Shown: positions 18,733-29,035, numbered from the stretch's first letter. The stretch is DNA of 32,674 bases from Sneathiellales bacterium (GCA_026992315.1 JALXAG010000275.1:1-32674), one strand, 5' to 3'. Notes: a model not told the origin generated them from the letters alone. Numbers and translations are program-made.

Positions 18733-19407
18733 TTAGCGCCCCCCCTGATCGGGGCGTTCCTTTTCGAAATAGGTAAACAATGCAGGATCGAGCGCAAGGT
18801 TGAAACGCTGATCGGTGATCGCCACCACGGTCTCGCCGCCCTGGGCATCGACCAGGCGCCACTGACGCAGGGTCAGGGGATCCTCGCTGAAATCCAGGGT
18901 CAGGCTGCCCTGTTCCGGCTCCTCCGGATCCTGCAGGGTGACCGACAGCCGCCGGGCGCCCCGCTTAACGGTGCTGACCAGGGTATCGCGGGACAGGTCG
19001 ATCCGTTCGGCAACCAGAATTTTCAGCGGGGTCGCCGCCAGGGGCAGGCGCGTGACCTCGTCCAGTTCCCGGTCGATGAAATTGACCCACAGCCCGTCGG
19101 CGACGATCAGCATCTTCACCGGCGGATCGTATTCGAAGCGCAGCCGCCCCGGGCGTTTCAGATAAAAGGTTCCTTCGGCAATGCTGCCGTCGGGCGATAT
19201 CTGCAGAAACCGCGCCTTCATGGTGCTGAAGCCGTTCAGATAGGCGTTGATGCGGGCCAGATCCGCCTTTTCGCCTGCCGTCAGCGCCTGCGCTTCCTTC
19301 AGAAAGGGGACAAAAAGCAACAGCAGACACAACAGCGCCGCAGCCATCGAGCCATGGCCGGGCCGCCCTGAAAACCGCCCCGACAAGCCGGGATCAGCTT
19401 TCGACAT
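18733..19407 (-). CDS. lolA: Outer-membrane lipoprotein carrier protein LolA
   Basis: Start chosen at MSKADPGLSGRFS; hydrophobic leader; INAYLNGFSTMKARFLQISPDGSIAEGTFYLKRPGRLRFEYDPPVKMLIVADGLWVNFIDRELDEVTRLPL is a LolA signature; follows ftsK. Confidence 0.88.
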   Translation of the reverse strand: MSKADPGLSGRFSGRPGHGSMAAALLCLLLLFVPFLKEAQALTAGEKADLARINAYLNGFSTMKARFLQISPDGSIAEGTFYLKRPGRLRFEYDPPVKMLIVADGLWVNFIDRELDEVTRLPLAATPLKILVAERIDLSRDTLVSTVKRGARRLSVTLQDPEEPEQGSLTLDFSEDPLTLRQWRLVDAQGGETVVAITDQRFNLALDPALFTYFEKERPDQGGR

Positions 19408-21769
19408 CGTCGATATCCCGGGCCAGAACCTCGCGCTTGCCGACATGGTTCGCCGGGCTGATCACGCCTTCGGCCTCCATCTGCTCGATGATTCGCGCCG
19501 CGCGGTTATAGCCGATCTGCAGATGGCGCTGGACGAAACTGGTCGAGGCCTTGCGCTCACGGGTCACCAGGGCCACCGCTTCGTCATAGCGCGGATCGAT
19601 CTTCTCGCCACCGCCTCCGCCCACGCTGCCGCCTGCGGTTTCCTCCGCCTCCAGCGTGATGTCCTCGCGATAATCGGGCGTGCCGGTCTGCTTGAGGAAG
19701 GCGACGATCTGTTCCACCTCCTCATCGCCGACGAAGGGGCCGTGAACCCGCTTGACCCGGCCGGCGCCGGGCATGAACAGCATATCCCCCGCCCCGAGAA
19801 GCTGTTCGGCGCCGGGCTCGCCCAGAATGGTGCGGCTGTCGATCTTGGAGGTGACCTGAAAGCTGATCCGTGTCGGGAAATTGGCCTTGATGGTACCGGT
19901 GATCACGTCCACCGACGGGCGCTGGGTGGCCATGATCAGATGGATTCCGGCGGCACGGGCCATCTGGGCCAGGCGCTGTATGGCCGCCTCGATCTCCTTG
20001 CCCGCCACCATCATCAGATCGGCCATTTCATCGACGATGACGACGATGAAGGGCATTTCCTCCATATCCAGGGTCTGGGTCTCGAACAACGGTTCACCGG
20101 TTTCGGCGTCATAGCCGGTCTGCACCGTCCGTTCCAGCTTGCGGCCGGCGGCACGGGCCTCGGCAACGCGCTGATTGTAGGAGGCGACATTGCGCACGCC
20201 CAGTTCGGACATTTTGCGGTAACGGCCCTCCATCTCGCGCACCACCCATTTCAGCGCCGAAACCGCCTTGGCCGGATCGGTCACCACCGGCGCCAGCAGA
20301 TGCGGAATACCGTCATAGACCGACAGTTCCAGCATCTTCGGATCGATCATGATGAAGCGGCATTTCTCCGCCGGCAGACGATAGAGCAGCGACAGGATCA
20401 TGGTGTTGATCGCCACCGACTTGCCCGCCCCCGTGGTGCCGGCCACCAGCAGATGGGGCATGCGCGCCAGATCGGCGAAAACCGGATCGCCGCCGATATC
20501 CTTGCCCAGCGCCAGCGTCAGGCTGCCGTTATGGCGTTCGAAGGCATCGGTCGCCAGCAATTCGCGCAGATAAACGGTTTCCCGTGTCGAATTGGGCAAT
20601 TCGATCCCCAGGGCGTTGCGCCCCTGGATCACGGCGACACGGGCGGAAATCGCACTCATCGAACGGGCGATATCGTCCGCCAGCGCGATCACGCGGGAGG
20701 ATTTGGTCCCCGGCGCCGGTTCGAGCTCATACAGCGTCACCACCGGACCGGGGCGCAGATTGGTGATCTGCCCCCTGATGCCGAAATCGTCCAGCACCGC
20801 CTCCAGCATGCGGCCGTTCTGTTCCAGCGCCTCGATGCTGCTGCGCGCCACCCGCTCGCCCGGGCCGGGCTGATGCAACAGCGACAGCGGCGGGAAGACA
20901 GGGTCGCCGTCGCCTCCCAGTTCAAGCTGGGGTTCGCGTTCCGCTGCCGCCCGCTTGCCCAGGCGCGGCGGCGCGGCCTGTTTGCCGATGCGCGGACGGG
21001 CGGATGGCGAACGGGCGGTTTTCTCCTTCCCCGCCCGGCGGCGGGAACGACGGGGCTGCGCGCGGGGCGGCAGCGCCTCGCCGGGGTTTTCCCCGCCCTT
21101 CCGGCGCGGATAAGGCATGCGGGCAAGCCCCGAACGGATCAGCCGGGCGGCAGCGATCAGGCGCCGCGCACCGCCCAGCCAGTTATCCAGACTGATGCCA
21201 AGGGCGAACAGCAGCGATATCAGGGCCGGAATACCGAATAAAAGACGCAGCGCCAGATCGAAGCGCGAGACGGACAGCCCCAAGGGTCGCAGCAGATCCG
21301 CCCCGAAAGACAGAAGCACATGGCCCATGACCCCGCCGAGGCCGGCATGAACGGGCCAGCCCTCGGGCAACGGCCAGGCACTCAGAAATGCTGCCGTCAG
21401 GGCAACGGCCGGCGGCAGCAGGGCCAGATGAAGCAACGGCCACGGCAGGCCCTGGTGGGTGGCGATCCGCCAGCCCCAGGCCAGAAAACAGAGCACGAAA
21501 ACACCCCCGGCCAGACCGGTCGTCTGCAGGATGATATCGGCGAGATAAGCCCCGGGCAGGCCCAGCATATTGCGCGGGGCCGCCGCGGTGGCATTGTTCA
21601 GGGTCGGATCCTGCGGGGCGTAGCTCAATAACGCCACCGCCAGCAGCAGCCCGGCGATCACCAGCGCCAGCCCGCCCGCTTCGATCAGGCGTCTGCGCAG
21701 GAACAGCCGCATGGTCTCGGGCAGGAAGTCGCCGCCACGCGGCGGCATTTCCGCGGCAACCTTGCTCAT
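19394..21769 (-). CDS. ftsK: DNA translocase FtsK
   Basis: 791 aa; N-terminal TM segments, basic linker, HLLVAGTTGAGKSVAINTMILSLLYR (Walker A), IVVIVDEMADLMM (Walker B), C-terminal winged-helix gamma region YDEAVALVTRERKASTSFVQRHLQIGYNRAARIIEQMEAEGVIS. Confidence 0.97.
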   Translation of the reverse strand: MSKVAAEMPPRGGDFLPETMRLFLRRRLIEAGGLALVIAGLLLAVALLSYAPQDPTLNNATAAAPRNMLGLPGAYLADIILQTTGLAGGVFVLCFLAWGWRIATHQGLPWPLLHLALLPPAVALTAAFLSAWPLPEGWPVHAGLGGVMGHVLLSFGADLLRPLGLSVSRFDLALRLLFGIPALISLLFALGISLDNWLGGARRLIAAARLIRSGLARMPYPRRKGGENPGEALPPRAQPRRSRRRAGKEKTARSPSARPRIGKQAAPPRLGKRAAAEREPQLELGGDGDPVFPPLSLLHQPGPGERVARSSIEALEQNGRMLEAVLDDFGIRGQITNLRPGPVVTLYELEPAPGTKSSRVIALADDIARSMSAISARVAVIQGRNALGIELPNSTRETVYLRELLATDAFERHNGSLTLALGKDIGGDPVFADLARMPHLLVAGTTGAGKSVAINTMILSLLYRLPAEKCRFIMIDPKMLELSVYDGIPHLLAPVVTDPAKAVSALKWVVREMEGRYRKMSELGVRNVASYNQRVAEARAAGRKLERTVQTGYDAETGEPLFETQTLDMEEMPFIVVIVDEMADLMMVAGKEIEAAIQRLAQMARAAGIHLIMATQRPSVDVITGTIKANFPTRISFQVTSKIDSRTILGEPGAEQLLGAGDMLFMPGAGRVKRVHGPFVGDEEVEQIVAFLKQTGTPDYREDITLEAEETAGGSVGGGGGEKIDPRYDEAVALVTRERKASTSFVQRHLQIGYNRAARIIEQMEAEGVISPANHVGKREVLARDIDDVES

Positions 21770-22983
21770 TGCATCCTCTCCATCCTCCTCTCCGCGACGG
21801 GGGCGTCCAGCACGGCGGCCAGACGCGCCAGTCCGCGGCGGGTCGTTTCCCCGTCATGAACCAGGGCAACACGCAGATAGGCGGCGGCGGCATTGCCGCC
21901 TTGTGCATCGTCCAGACACAGATAGCGCCCGGGCAGGGTCTTCACCCCGGCCTCGCGCCACAAACGGCGGCAGGCCGCCTCGCCGTCCCCGACATCGAGC
22001 CAGAGAAAGAACCCGCCCTGCGGGCGGTAGAAACCGAACCGCCCGCCAAGGCATTCCTCGGCAATGTCGATGTTCCGCCGATAGCGTTCGCGGTTGGCAC
22101 GTACATGATCCTCATCTTCCCAGGCACGGGCGGAAGCCGCATCCAGCGGCCCCGGCAGCGGTGCGCCGCCATAGGAGCGCAGGCGGATCATGCGGGCGAT
22201 CACCCGTTCGTCCCCGGCAATGAAGCCCGAGCGCAATCCCGGCGCGCTGGAGCGCTTGGAGAGGGAGTGAAACGCCACGACATTCTCGAAACTGCCGGTT
22301 TCGGCCGCCACGTCGAGCACGCCCGGCGGCGGATCGCGGTCATAGATTTCGGCATAGCATTCATCGGCCGCCAGCAGAAAATCGTACCGGCGGGCCAGAG
22401 CGATCAGACGGGCAAGATAATCCCGCCCCGCCACCGCCCCCTGCGGATTGGCCGGAGAGCACAGATAAAACAGTTCGCAGGCCTGCAGCAGATCGTCATC
22501 CAGGGCATCGGGATCGGGAAGGAAGCCGTTCTCTGCCGTCGCGGCCAGGGTTACGGGGCGGGCGCCGTTCATCACCGCCGCCGCCAGATAGCACTGATAG
22601 AACGGGTTGGGCATCAGCATCACGGCCTCGCCTTCGCGCCCGCCGGCACGGCGCACCACCTGGCCCAGCATATACAGGCCCTCGCGGGTGCCGTTCAGCG
22701 CGCAGACATGCCTGTCCGCGTCGATTTTGTCTTCGAGACCATAGCGCCGCCCCAGCCAGGCGGCGATCGCCCGGCGCAATGCGGCGGAACCTGCCGCCGG
22801 CGGATATTTGCCGAAAAGGGCGGCATTGGCTACCACCTCCCCGGCGAGAAAATCCGGCAGCCCGTGCTTCGGCTCCCCGATCGACAGATCGATCGCCTCG
22901 CCTCCCGGCGGGGTGTCTCCCAGCAGGTCACGCAGACGCTGAAACGGGTAATGGCGCAGTCTGTCAAGATCCGGATTGAACAT
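21766..22983 (-). CDS. Class I/II aminotransferase (DapC-like)
   Basis: 405 aa; ALNGTREGLYMLGQ, FYLCSPANPQGAV, LLAADECYAEIYD, FHSLSKRSSAPGLRSGFIAGD (PLP-Lys motif). Stop overlaps the ftsK start (ATGA). Confidence 0.88.
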   Translation of the reverse strand: MFNPDLDRLRHYPFQRLRDLLGDTPPGGEAIDLSIGEPKHGLPDFLAGEVVANAALFGKYPPAAGSAALRRAIAAWLGRRYGLEDKIDADRHVCALNGTREGLYMLGQVVRRAGGREGEAVMLMPNPFYQCYLAAAVMNGARPVTLAATAENGFLPDPDALDDDLLQACELFYLCSPANPQGAVAGRDYLARLIALARRYDFLLAADECYAEIYDRDPPPGVLDVAAETGSFENVVAFHSLSKRSSAPGLRSGFIAGDERVIARMIRLRSYGGAPLPGPLDAASARAWEDEDHVRANRERYRRNIDIAEECLGGRFGFYRPQGGFFLWLDVGDGEAACRRLWREAGVKTLPGRYLCLDDAQGGNAAAAYLRVALVHDGETTRRGLARLAAVLDAPVAERRMERMQ

Positions 22984-23099
22984 CGATATTGCCGAAATGC
23001 ACAGGAATTGATTTTGAAACTAACGGCTTATTGCCGTTTGCGCAACCTCGGCTTTAAGTGTGCATGCCCCTCTCCCCGCCCCGCAATTCCTGCAGGACA

Positions 23100-23136
23100 C
23101 ATAAAACAGGGCCCGCGGGTCGATCCCGCGGGCCCG
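23100..23136 (-). terminator. Rho-independent terminator of glnK-amtB
   Basis: Perfect 11-bp stem GGGCCCGCGGG (23109-23119) / CCCGCGGGCCC (23125-23135), 5-nt loop; minus-strand tail TGTTTTAT, 24 bp after the amtB stop. Confidence 0.85.
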
Positions 23137-23159
23137 ATGGGAAAACAGCCCTGTATCGC

Positions 23160-24494
23160 TCAGGTGATCTGCGATCCGCGGCCGAATTCGGGATAGGCCT
23201 CCATGCCCAGCTCCGCCTGATCGGAACCGGCCATTTCGTCTTCCTCGCTCATGCGGATTCCGACGGTATATTTCAGCGCCAGCCAGACAATGGTGCTGGT
23301 GATCACGACGAAGATGCCGACCGACACCACACCGATAAGCTGAGACATGAAGCTGGCATCGGCATTGGTTGCCGGCACGATAAGCGTGCCCCAGATCCCG
23401 GCGCCGAGATGCACGGAAATGGCGCCGACCACATCGTCGATCTTCAGCTTGTCCAGCAACGGCACCAGAACCACGGCGATGATGCCGCCGACCGCGCCGA
23501 TCAGGATCGCCGCGCCGAGGGACGGCGTCGCGGGCCCGGCCGTAATGGCCACCAGGCCGGCAATGGCGCCGTTCAGTGCCATCGACAGATCGACCTTCTT
23601 GTACATGATCTGGGTCAGGATCATGGCGCCGACCACACCGCCTGCCGCCGCTACATTGGTATTGGCGAAGACATTGGCCATTTCGATGGCGCTGGCCGCC
23701 GTGCCCAGCGAAAGCACCGAACCGCCATTGAAGCCGAACCAGCCGAGCCACAGAATGAAGGTGCCCAGCGTCGCCAGCGGCAGATTGGAGCCGGGCATCG
23801 GCATCACCTGGCCCTTGCTGTTGTACTTGCCCTTGCGCGCGCCCAGAATGATCGCGCCCGTCAGGGCCGCCCAGCCGCCGGCCGAATGCACGATGGTCGA
23901 ACCGGCGTAATCGGTGAAGCCGATACCGTCCAGCCAGCCGCCGCCCCAGCTCCAGGATCCCTGGATCGGATAGATGATGGCGGTCAGGATGACGACGAAG
24001 ATCATGAACGGCCACAGCTTGATGCGTTCGGCCACCGTACCGGAAACGATGGAGGCCGCCGTGGCGACGAAGACCATCTGGAAGAACCAGTCGGAAGAGG
24101 CGCTGTAACCGCCCTCCTCGAACTTGCCGGCCAGCGCCGCCGTATCGTCCGGCGCCCAGAACAGATCGAAGGAACCGATATAGCCGCTGACATCGGTATA
24201 CATCAGATTATAGCCGATCACGTAATACATGATGCCGGCAAAGGCATAGATGGCGATGTTTTTCAGACAGATGGTCGCCGTGTTCTTCGTGCGCACCAAG
24301 CCGGATTCCAGCATGGCGAAGCCCGCCGCCATCCACATCACCAAAGCGCCGTTCAGCAGAAAGGAAAATGTGTTGAACACATATTGGGTTTCAAGCTCCA
24401 CAGCCGCATGAGCGGGCTGAGCCGCCAGGGCGCCCAGCGCCACGACCGCCGCTGCGCCAAGGCCGAAGCCAAGCGGTTTATTGCGCATATCCAT
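23160..24494 (-). CDS. amtB: Ammonium transporter
   Basis: Start chosen at MDMRNKPLGFGLGAAAVVALGALAAQPAHA (signal peptide); FNTFSFLLNGALVMWMAAGFAMLESGLVRTKNTATICLKN, DYAGSTIVHSAGGWAALTGAIILG are Amt motifs; next to glnK. Confidence 0.96.
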   Translation of the reverse strand: MDMRNKPLGFGLGAAAVVALGALAAQPAHAAVELETQYVFNTFSFLLNGALVMWMAAGFAMLESGLVRTKNTATICLKNIAIYAFAGIMYYVIGYNLMYTDVSGYIGSFDLFWAPDDTAALAGKFEEGGYSASSDWFFQMVFVATAASIVSGTVAERIKLWPFMIFVVILTAIIYPIQGSWSWGGGWLDGIGFTDYAGSTIVHSAGGWAALTGAIILGARKGKYNSKGQVMPMPGSNLPLATLGTFILWLGWFGFNGGSVLSLGTAASAIEMANVFANTNVAAAGGVVGAMILTQIMYKKVDLSMALNGAIAGLVAITAGPATPSLGAAILIGAVGGIIAVVLVPLLDKLKIDDVVGAISVHLGAGIWGTLIVPATNADASFMSQLIGVVSVGIFVVITSTIVWLALKYTVGIRMSEEDEMAGSDQAELGMEAYPEFGRGSQIT

Positions 24495-24498
24495 CTCC

Positions 24499-24897
<399 letters not shown>

Positions 24898-24945
24898 CTA
24901 CCGATCGGGAACCAATGATCCGGCCCCGGCCATCGCTCCCTTTTC

Positions 24946-24961
24946 ATCAAGAAGCGTGCCA
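24946..24961 (-). promoter_or_regulatory. Candidate sigma54 promoter of glnK-amtB
   Basis: Minus-strand TGGCACGCTTCTTGAT compared with consensus TGGCACGNNNNTTGCW; one departure (GA for GC at -12). About 109 nt upstream of the glnK ATG. Confidence 0.5.
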
Positions 24962-25180
24962 GAATCCCAAACACATGAAACAAAAGGGTTTTTCCTGCGG
25001 AAACCTTTTCGCCTGTCATCCCGGCCAATAAAATTTGCACATTATTTAATCATTAATGACACAATGACTATTTTTTATGCATATCTGAACGGGTTTTCGA
25101 TTTTTGCTCTTTGCAATGGTCCGGGGAAACGCCTAAGATCGCGCCGACTGCCCAGATAGTGATCAAGGAATGCGCATATC

Positions 25181-26419
25181 GTGGCCCGCAACGACACAAT
25201 GACGGATGCTAAGGATCTCGAAGCCGATCTGCTGATCTCGGGCGGCGGCCTTGCCGGCATGACCATGGCCATTGCCGCCGCCGGCGCCGGGCTTCGCAGC
25301 ATTGTCGTCGAACGCATGGACCCCGCATCCCTGACCGACAGCGGTTTCGACGGGCGTTGCTCGGCCATCGCCTTCGCAGGCTGGCGCCTGTTCGAGGCAA
25401 CAGGCATCGCCGCATTGATCGATGAACATCAGCCCATCCTCGATATCCGTGTCACCGACGGCCACTCGCCGCTGTTTCTGCATTACGACCACCGGGAACT
25501 GGGGGAAGGGCCTTTCGGCCAGATGGTGGAAAACCGGCTGATACGCAAGGCGCTGTTTGCCCGCGCCGCAAGGATGGCGGAAATCACCCTGCTGGCTCCC
25601 GACGGGCTCGACGATGTCGATTTCTCCGCCACCGCCGTCCGCGCCCGCACCGCAAGCGGGCGGAACATCCGCGCCCGGCTGTGCATCGCCGCCGAGGGGC
25701 GGCGCTCCCCCCTGCGCGAAATGGCCGGGATCGGCACCATTGGCTGGTCTTACGGTCAGACCGGCATTGTCTGCACCGTTGCCCATGAATATCCGCACCG
25801 GGGCATTGCGCATGAGCGCTTTCTGCCCCCCGGCCCCTTCGCCATCCTGCCGATAACCGGGCGACGGTCGTCGCTGGTCTGGACGGAACGCAATGACTTC
25901 GCCGCGCATATCATGGGTCTGGACGATGCCACCTTCACCCTGGAGATGCAGCGCCGTTTCGGCGATTTCCTCGGCAGAACCGAAATCACCGGGCCGCGCT
26001 GGTCCTATCCGCTGACCCTGCAGCTGGCCGAACGGCTGAGTGCAGAACGGCTGGTGCTGATTGCCGATGCCGCCCATGGCATCCACCCGATCGCGGGGCA
26101 GGGGCTCAATCTCGGTCTGCGCGATATCGCCGCCCTTGCCGAAGTGCTTGCCGATGCCGCGCGGCTGGGGCTGGATATCGGCAGCAGCGACGTTCTGGCC
26201 CGCTATGAACGCTGGCGGCGTTTCGATACTCTGTCCATGGTGGCGGTGACCGACGGGCTGACGCGGCTGTTTTCCAACGATATCGCCCCGCTGCGTCTGG
26301 GGCGCGACCTGGGGCTGGCCGCCGTCAACCGCCTGCCGGAACTGAAGAAGCTGTTCATGCGCCATGCCCGCGGCACGGTCGGCGAACTGCCGAAGCTTCT
26401 GGCCGGACAACCCTTGTAA
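25181..26419 (+). CDS. FAD-dependent ubiquinone biosynthesis hydroxylase (UbiH/UbiF/VisC/COQ6 family)
   Basis: 412 aa from GTG (or ATG at 25199); LLISGGGLAGMTMAIAAAGAG dinucleotide-binding motif, LVLIADAAHGIHPIAGQGLNLGLRDIAALAEVL. Confidence 0.92.
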   Translation: MARNDTMTDAKDLEADLLISGGGLAGMTMAIAAAGAGLRSIVVERMDPASLTDSGFDGRCSAIAFAGWRLFEATGIAALIDEHQPILDIRVTDGHSPLFLHYDHRELGEGPFGQMVENRLIRKALFARAARMAEITLLAPDGLDDVDFSATAVRARTASGRNIRARLCIAAEGRRSPLREMAGIGTIGWSYGQTGIVCTVAHEYPHRGIAHERFLPPGPFAILPITGRRSSLVWTERNDFAAHIMGLDDATFTLEMQRRFGDFLGRTEITGPRWSYPLTLQLAERLSAERLVLIADAAHGIHPIAGQGLNLGLRDIAALAEVLADAARLGLDIGSSDVLARYERWRRFDTLSMVAVTDGLTRLFSNDIAPLRLGRDLGLAAVNRLPELKKLFMRHARGTVGELPKLLAGQPL

Positions 26420-26475
26420 GCTCCTGCCACCGCCCGCAATCGTGCAGCCCCTGCATGTCAGGGCCCGGCAGGGCT

Positions 26476-26847
26476 TCAGCGCGACAGGCCGCGCGCGGCC
26501 AGGGCATCGAGATAATCCTGCCAGATGCGCTCCTTGCCGGCGCCGAGATTATAAAGATATTCCCAGGAAAACAGGCCGGAATCGTGGCCGTCGTCGAAGC
26601 GCAGGCGCACGGCGTAATGACCGACCGGTTCCACCCCGGTAATTGCGACATGACGCTTTCCGGGCACCACGACCTTGGTGTTGGGACCATGCCCCTGAAC
26701 CTCGGCCGAAGGGCTTTCGACGCGCAGAAGCTCGGCGCCAAGAAGAAAATCCGCCCCATCGGCAAAAGAGATGCGAAGCGCCTTTTCTTCGCTCAGCAGG
26801 CGGATTTCCACCGGTTCGGGCCGCCCTGCATCGTCATAGGCGCTCAT
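26476..26847 (-). CDS. DUF971 domain-containing protein
   Basis: 123 aa; [42 protein letters not shown]..., [31 protein letters not shown]. Confidence 0.9.
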   Translation of the reverse strand: MSAYDDAGRPEPVEIRLLSEEKALRISFADGADFLLGAELLRVESPSAEVQGHGPNTKVVVPGKRHVAITGVEPVGHYAVRLRFDDGHDSGLFSWEYLYNLGAGKERIWQDYLDALAARGLSR

Positions 26848-27053
26848 GCCTTGGACCCTTCGTCCTCATCCAGGGGGCGGGCCTCGTCCACCAGCATGAT
26901 CGGGATGCCGTCGCGGATGGGAAAAGCCAGCCGTGCCTTTTCGCTGATCAGCTCCTGGCGCTCGCGATCGTAAACCAGCGGCCCCTTGGTCAGGGGGCAG
27001 ACCAGAATTTCCAGCAGGCGCGGATCCAGATCCGGTGTTTGTTCAGTACTCAT
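26844..27053 (-). CDS. Trm112 family protein
   Basis: Start chosen at [62 protein letters not shown]; Trm112/YcaR signature. The 27071 start is an upstream extension. Confidence 0.9.
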   Translation of the reverse strand: MSTEQTPDLDPRLLEILVCPLTKGPLVYDRERQELISEKARLAFPIRDGIPIMLVDEARPLDEDEGSKA

Positions 27054-27140
27054 ATCCTCATTCCATATCATGTGCGGGGCATATTGCCCGCGGGGCCATG
27101 AACTCCGCCACGCTGCCGTCAGAGGCCCGCATGGCGGGAT

Positions 27141-27833
27141 TCATTGCAACGGCGAACTGAAATCCGGCGGCGTCGCGATGCGCATCTGCATCAGCCGCAG
27201 CAATATCCGATACCGCTGGCGGATGGTCTCGGCCTCCAGCAGCGCCTGCTTCTCCGCCGGTTCGAACGGGCAGATCATCGCCACGGCATCGATCATATAA
27301 GGCAGGGAGGCTTTTCTCACCTCCTCCCAGTCCAGCGGAATGGAAAGAGCCCGGGCGAAACGGTCCAGCAGGTCATAGAACATGTCCGCCTCCCCCTCGG
27401 TATAGCTTTCCGCCAGATCCTCCTCTTCCTCGGCCAGGGACAAATCGTCCGCAAAAGCCGAAAAATCGGCCTTTACCTCGCGATAGGGGGAATCGACGGG
27501 CAGTTCATAGACCACCCGGAAGCGGCATTGCCCGGCCAGTGTGATCAACAGCCGCCCGTCAGCGGTTTCGCGCAGCCGGTCGATCCGCCCCACACAGCCG
27601 ACGGAATACAATGGCGGCGGCGCGCCGCTGGTTTCCGGCACCATCGGCTGAATCATGCCGATAAGGCGATTGCCGGTCCAGGCATCGCGCACCATCGCCA
27701 GATAGCGGGGCTCGAAAATATTCAGCGGCAAAAAACGCGTGGGCAGCAACAGCACCCCCGGCAGGGGAAAAACCGGAATGATCGGGGGCAGGCCCCCGGC
27801 CTCCGGCTGATGCTGCCCGCCCCGCCTCACCAT
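27141..27833 (-). CDS. LON substrate-binding domain protein
   Basis: 230 aa; IPVFPLPGVLLLPTRFLPLNIFEPRYLAMVRDAW...RLIGMIQP, VGCVGRIDRLRETADGRLLITLAGQCRFRV. Confidence 0.92.
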   Translation of the reverse strand: MVRRGGQHQPEAGGLPPIIPVFPLPGVLLLPTRFLPLNIFEPRYLAMVRDAWTGNRLIGMIQPMVPETSGAPPPLYSVGCVGRIDRLRETADGRLLITLAGQCRFRVVYELPVDSPYREVKADFSAFADDLSLAEEEEDLAESYTEGEADMFYDLLDRFARALSIPLDWEEVRKASLPYMIDAVAMICPFEPAEKQALLEAETIRQRYRILLRLMQMRIATPPDFSSPLQ

Positions 27834-27836
27834 GCC

Positions 27837-28748
27837 TCAGGCAAAAAGAACGGTGGAAAGACGGCGGCGCATCTTCATCGTCAGCGGATCGGCCGCGCCC
27901 CAGGCATCGAACAGTTCCAGCAGCTTGTTGCGCGCCGCCTGTTCCGACCAGTCGCGATCGCGACGGATGATTTCCAGCAATGCTTCCGCCGCCTCTTCGC
28001 GGCGGCCGGCGGCCACCAGGGCCAGCGCCAGGTCGTAACGCGCCTGCAGATCTTCCGGATCGGCGACGATTCTGGCTTCCAGCGCCGAAATCTCCTCTGA
28101 ATCCGGTGCCTCGCCCGCCGCCTCGGCCAGATTCAGCGCCGCCCGGGCGCCGGAAACCGCCGGATGATCGGCCAGATCCTCGGTCAGGCCGTCGAGAAGC
28201 TCGCGCGCCGCTTCCAGTTCTCCTTCATCGACCAGCAGGCGGGCAATCCCGCCAAGGGCATCCGGATTGGCCGAATCGGCGGCCAGGACCTGCTGATAAG
28301 CGGCCATGGCCCCGTCCGTATCCCCGGCATCGAGGGCGGCGGCAGCGGCCTTCAGCGCCTGATCCACCGGGCTGGCATCGCCGACGAGCTTGTCGATGAA
28401 GGCCCGAAGCTGGCTTTCCGGCAAGGCCCCCATGAACCCGTCCACCGGCTGGCCGTTCCTGAAGGCATAGACCGCCGGTATCGACTGGATGCGCATCTGC
28501 TGGGCCAGGGCCTGGTTTTCATCGACATTGATCTTGACCATGCGCACGGCGCCGCCTGCGGCATTGACCAGCTTTTCCAGCACCGGCCCCAGCTGCTTGC
28601 ACGGGCCGCACCACGGCGCCCAGAAATCGACGATGACAGGCACTTCCATGGATGCCTTCAGCACATCCTCCGCAAAACCGGCCGTATCGCCATCCTTGAC
28701 CCAATCGCCCCCGGATGCGCCCGGCGCCTGTCCGATTATCTGTTCCAT
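27837..28748 (-). CDS. Thioredoxin domain plus TPR-like protein (CnoX/YbbN type)
   Basis: 303 aa; VIVDFWAPWCGPCKQLGPVLEKLVNAAGGAVRMVKINVDENQALAQQMRIQSIPAVYAF; C-terminal TPR-like repeats. Confidence 0.92.
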   Translation of the reverse strand: MEQIIGQAPGASGGDWVKDGDTAGFAEDVLKASMEVPVIVDFWAPWCGPCKQLGPVLEKLVNAAGGAVRMVKINVDENQALAQQMRIQSIPAVYAFRNGQPVDGFMGALPESQLRAFIDKLVGDASPVDQALKAAAAALDAGDTDGAMAAYQQVLAADSANPDALGGIARLLVDEGELEAARELLDGLTEDLADHPAVSGARAALNLAEAAGEAPDSEEISALEARIVADPEDLQARYDLALALVAAGRREEAAEALLEIIRRDRDWSEQAARNKLLELFDAWGAADPLTMKMRRRLSTVLFA

Positions 28749-29007
28749 TCTTTTGCCTGTTTCCTCATGTCATCGAATCGTCGCACGGCACCGTGCCGTG
28801 CGGACGGGAATTACGTGTTTCCGCGCGCCCTGCATCCCGCAGGCCCATATCGCCGGCCCGCGGGATCCGGCGCCTGCCTATGGATACAGCTTAGCATATT
28901 CCTTTCAAGATGGTTCCTGCAGCCCTGCAGGACAATAGGAGGTCCGGCAAATCGTTGCCCCATCCCCCTTGTGAAGAAAAAATTTCGCAAAATCGGCCGT
29001 TAGCCGC

Positions 29008-29035
29008 TTGCATTTGCCTTTTCAATGCGTATTAT
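29008..29035 (+). promoter_or_regulatory. Candidate promoter upstream of tRNA-Gly
   Basis: TTGCAT (29008-29013), 16-bp spacer, TATTAT (29030-29035). Confidence 0.4.

Noticed and set aside
19247-21241. 664-aa plus-strand ORF antisense to ftsK
   Set aside because: The minus strand is an intact FtsK with Walker motifs; the antisense product has no family resemblance.
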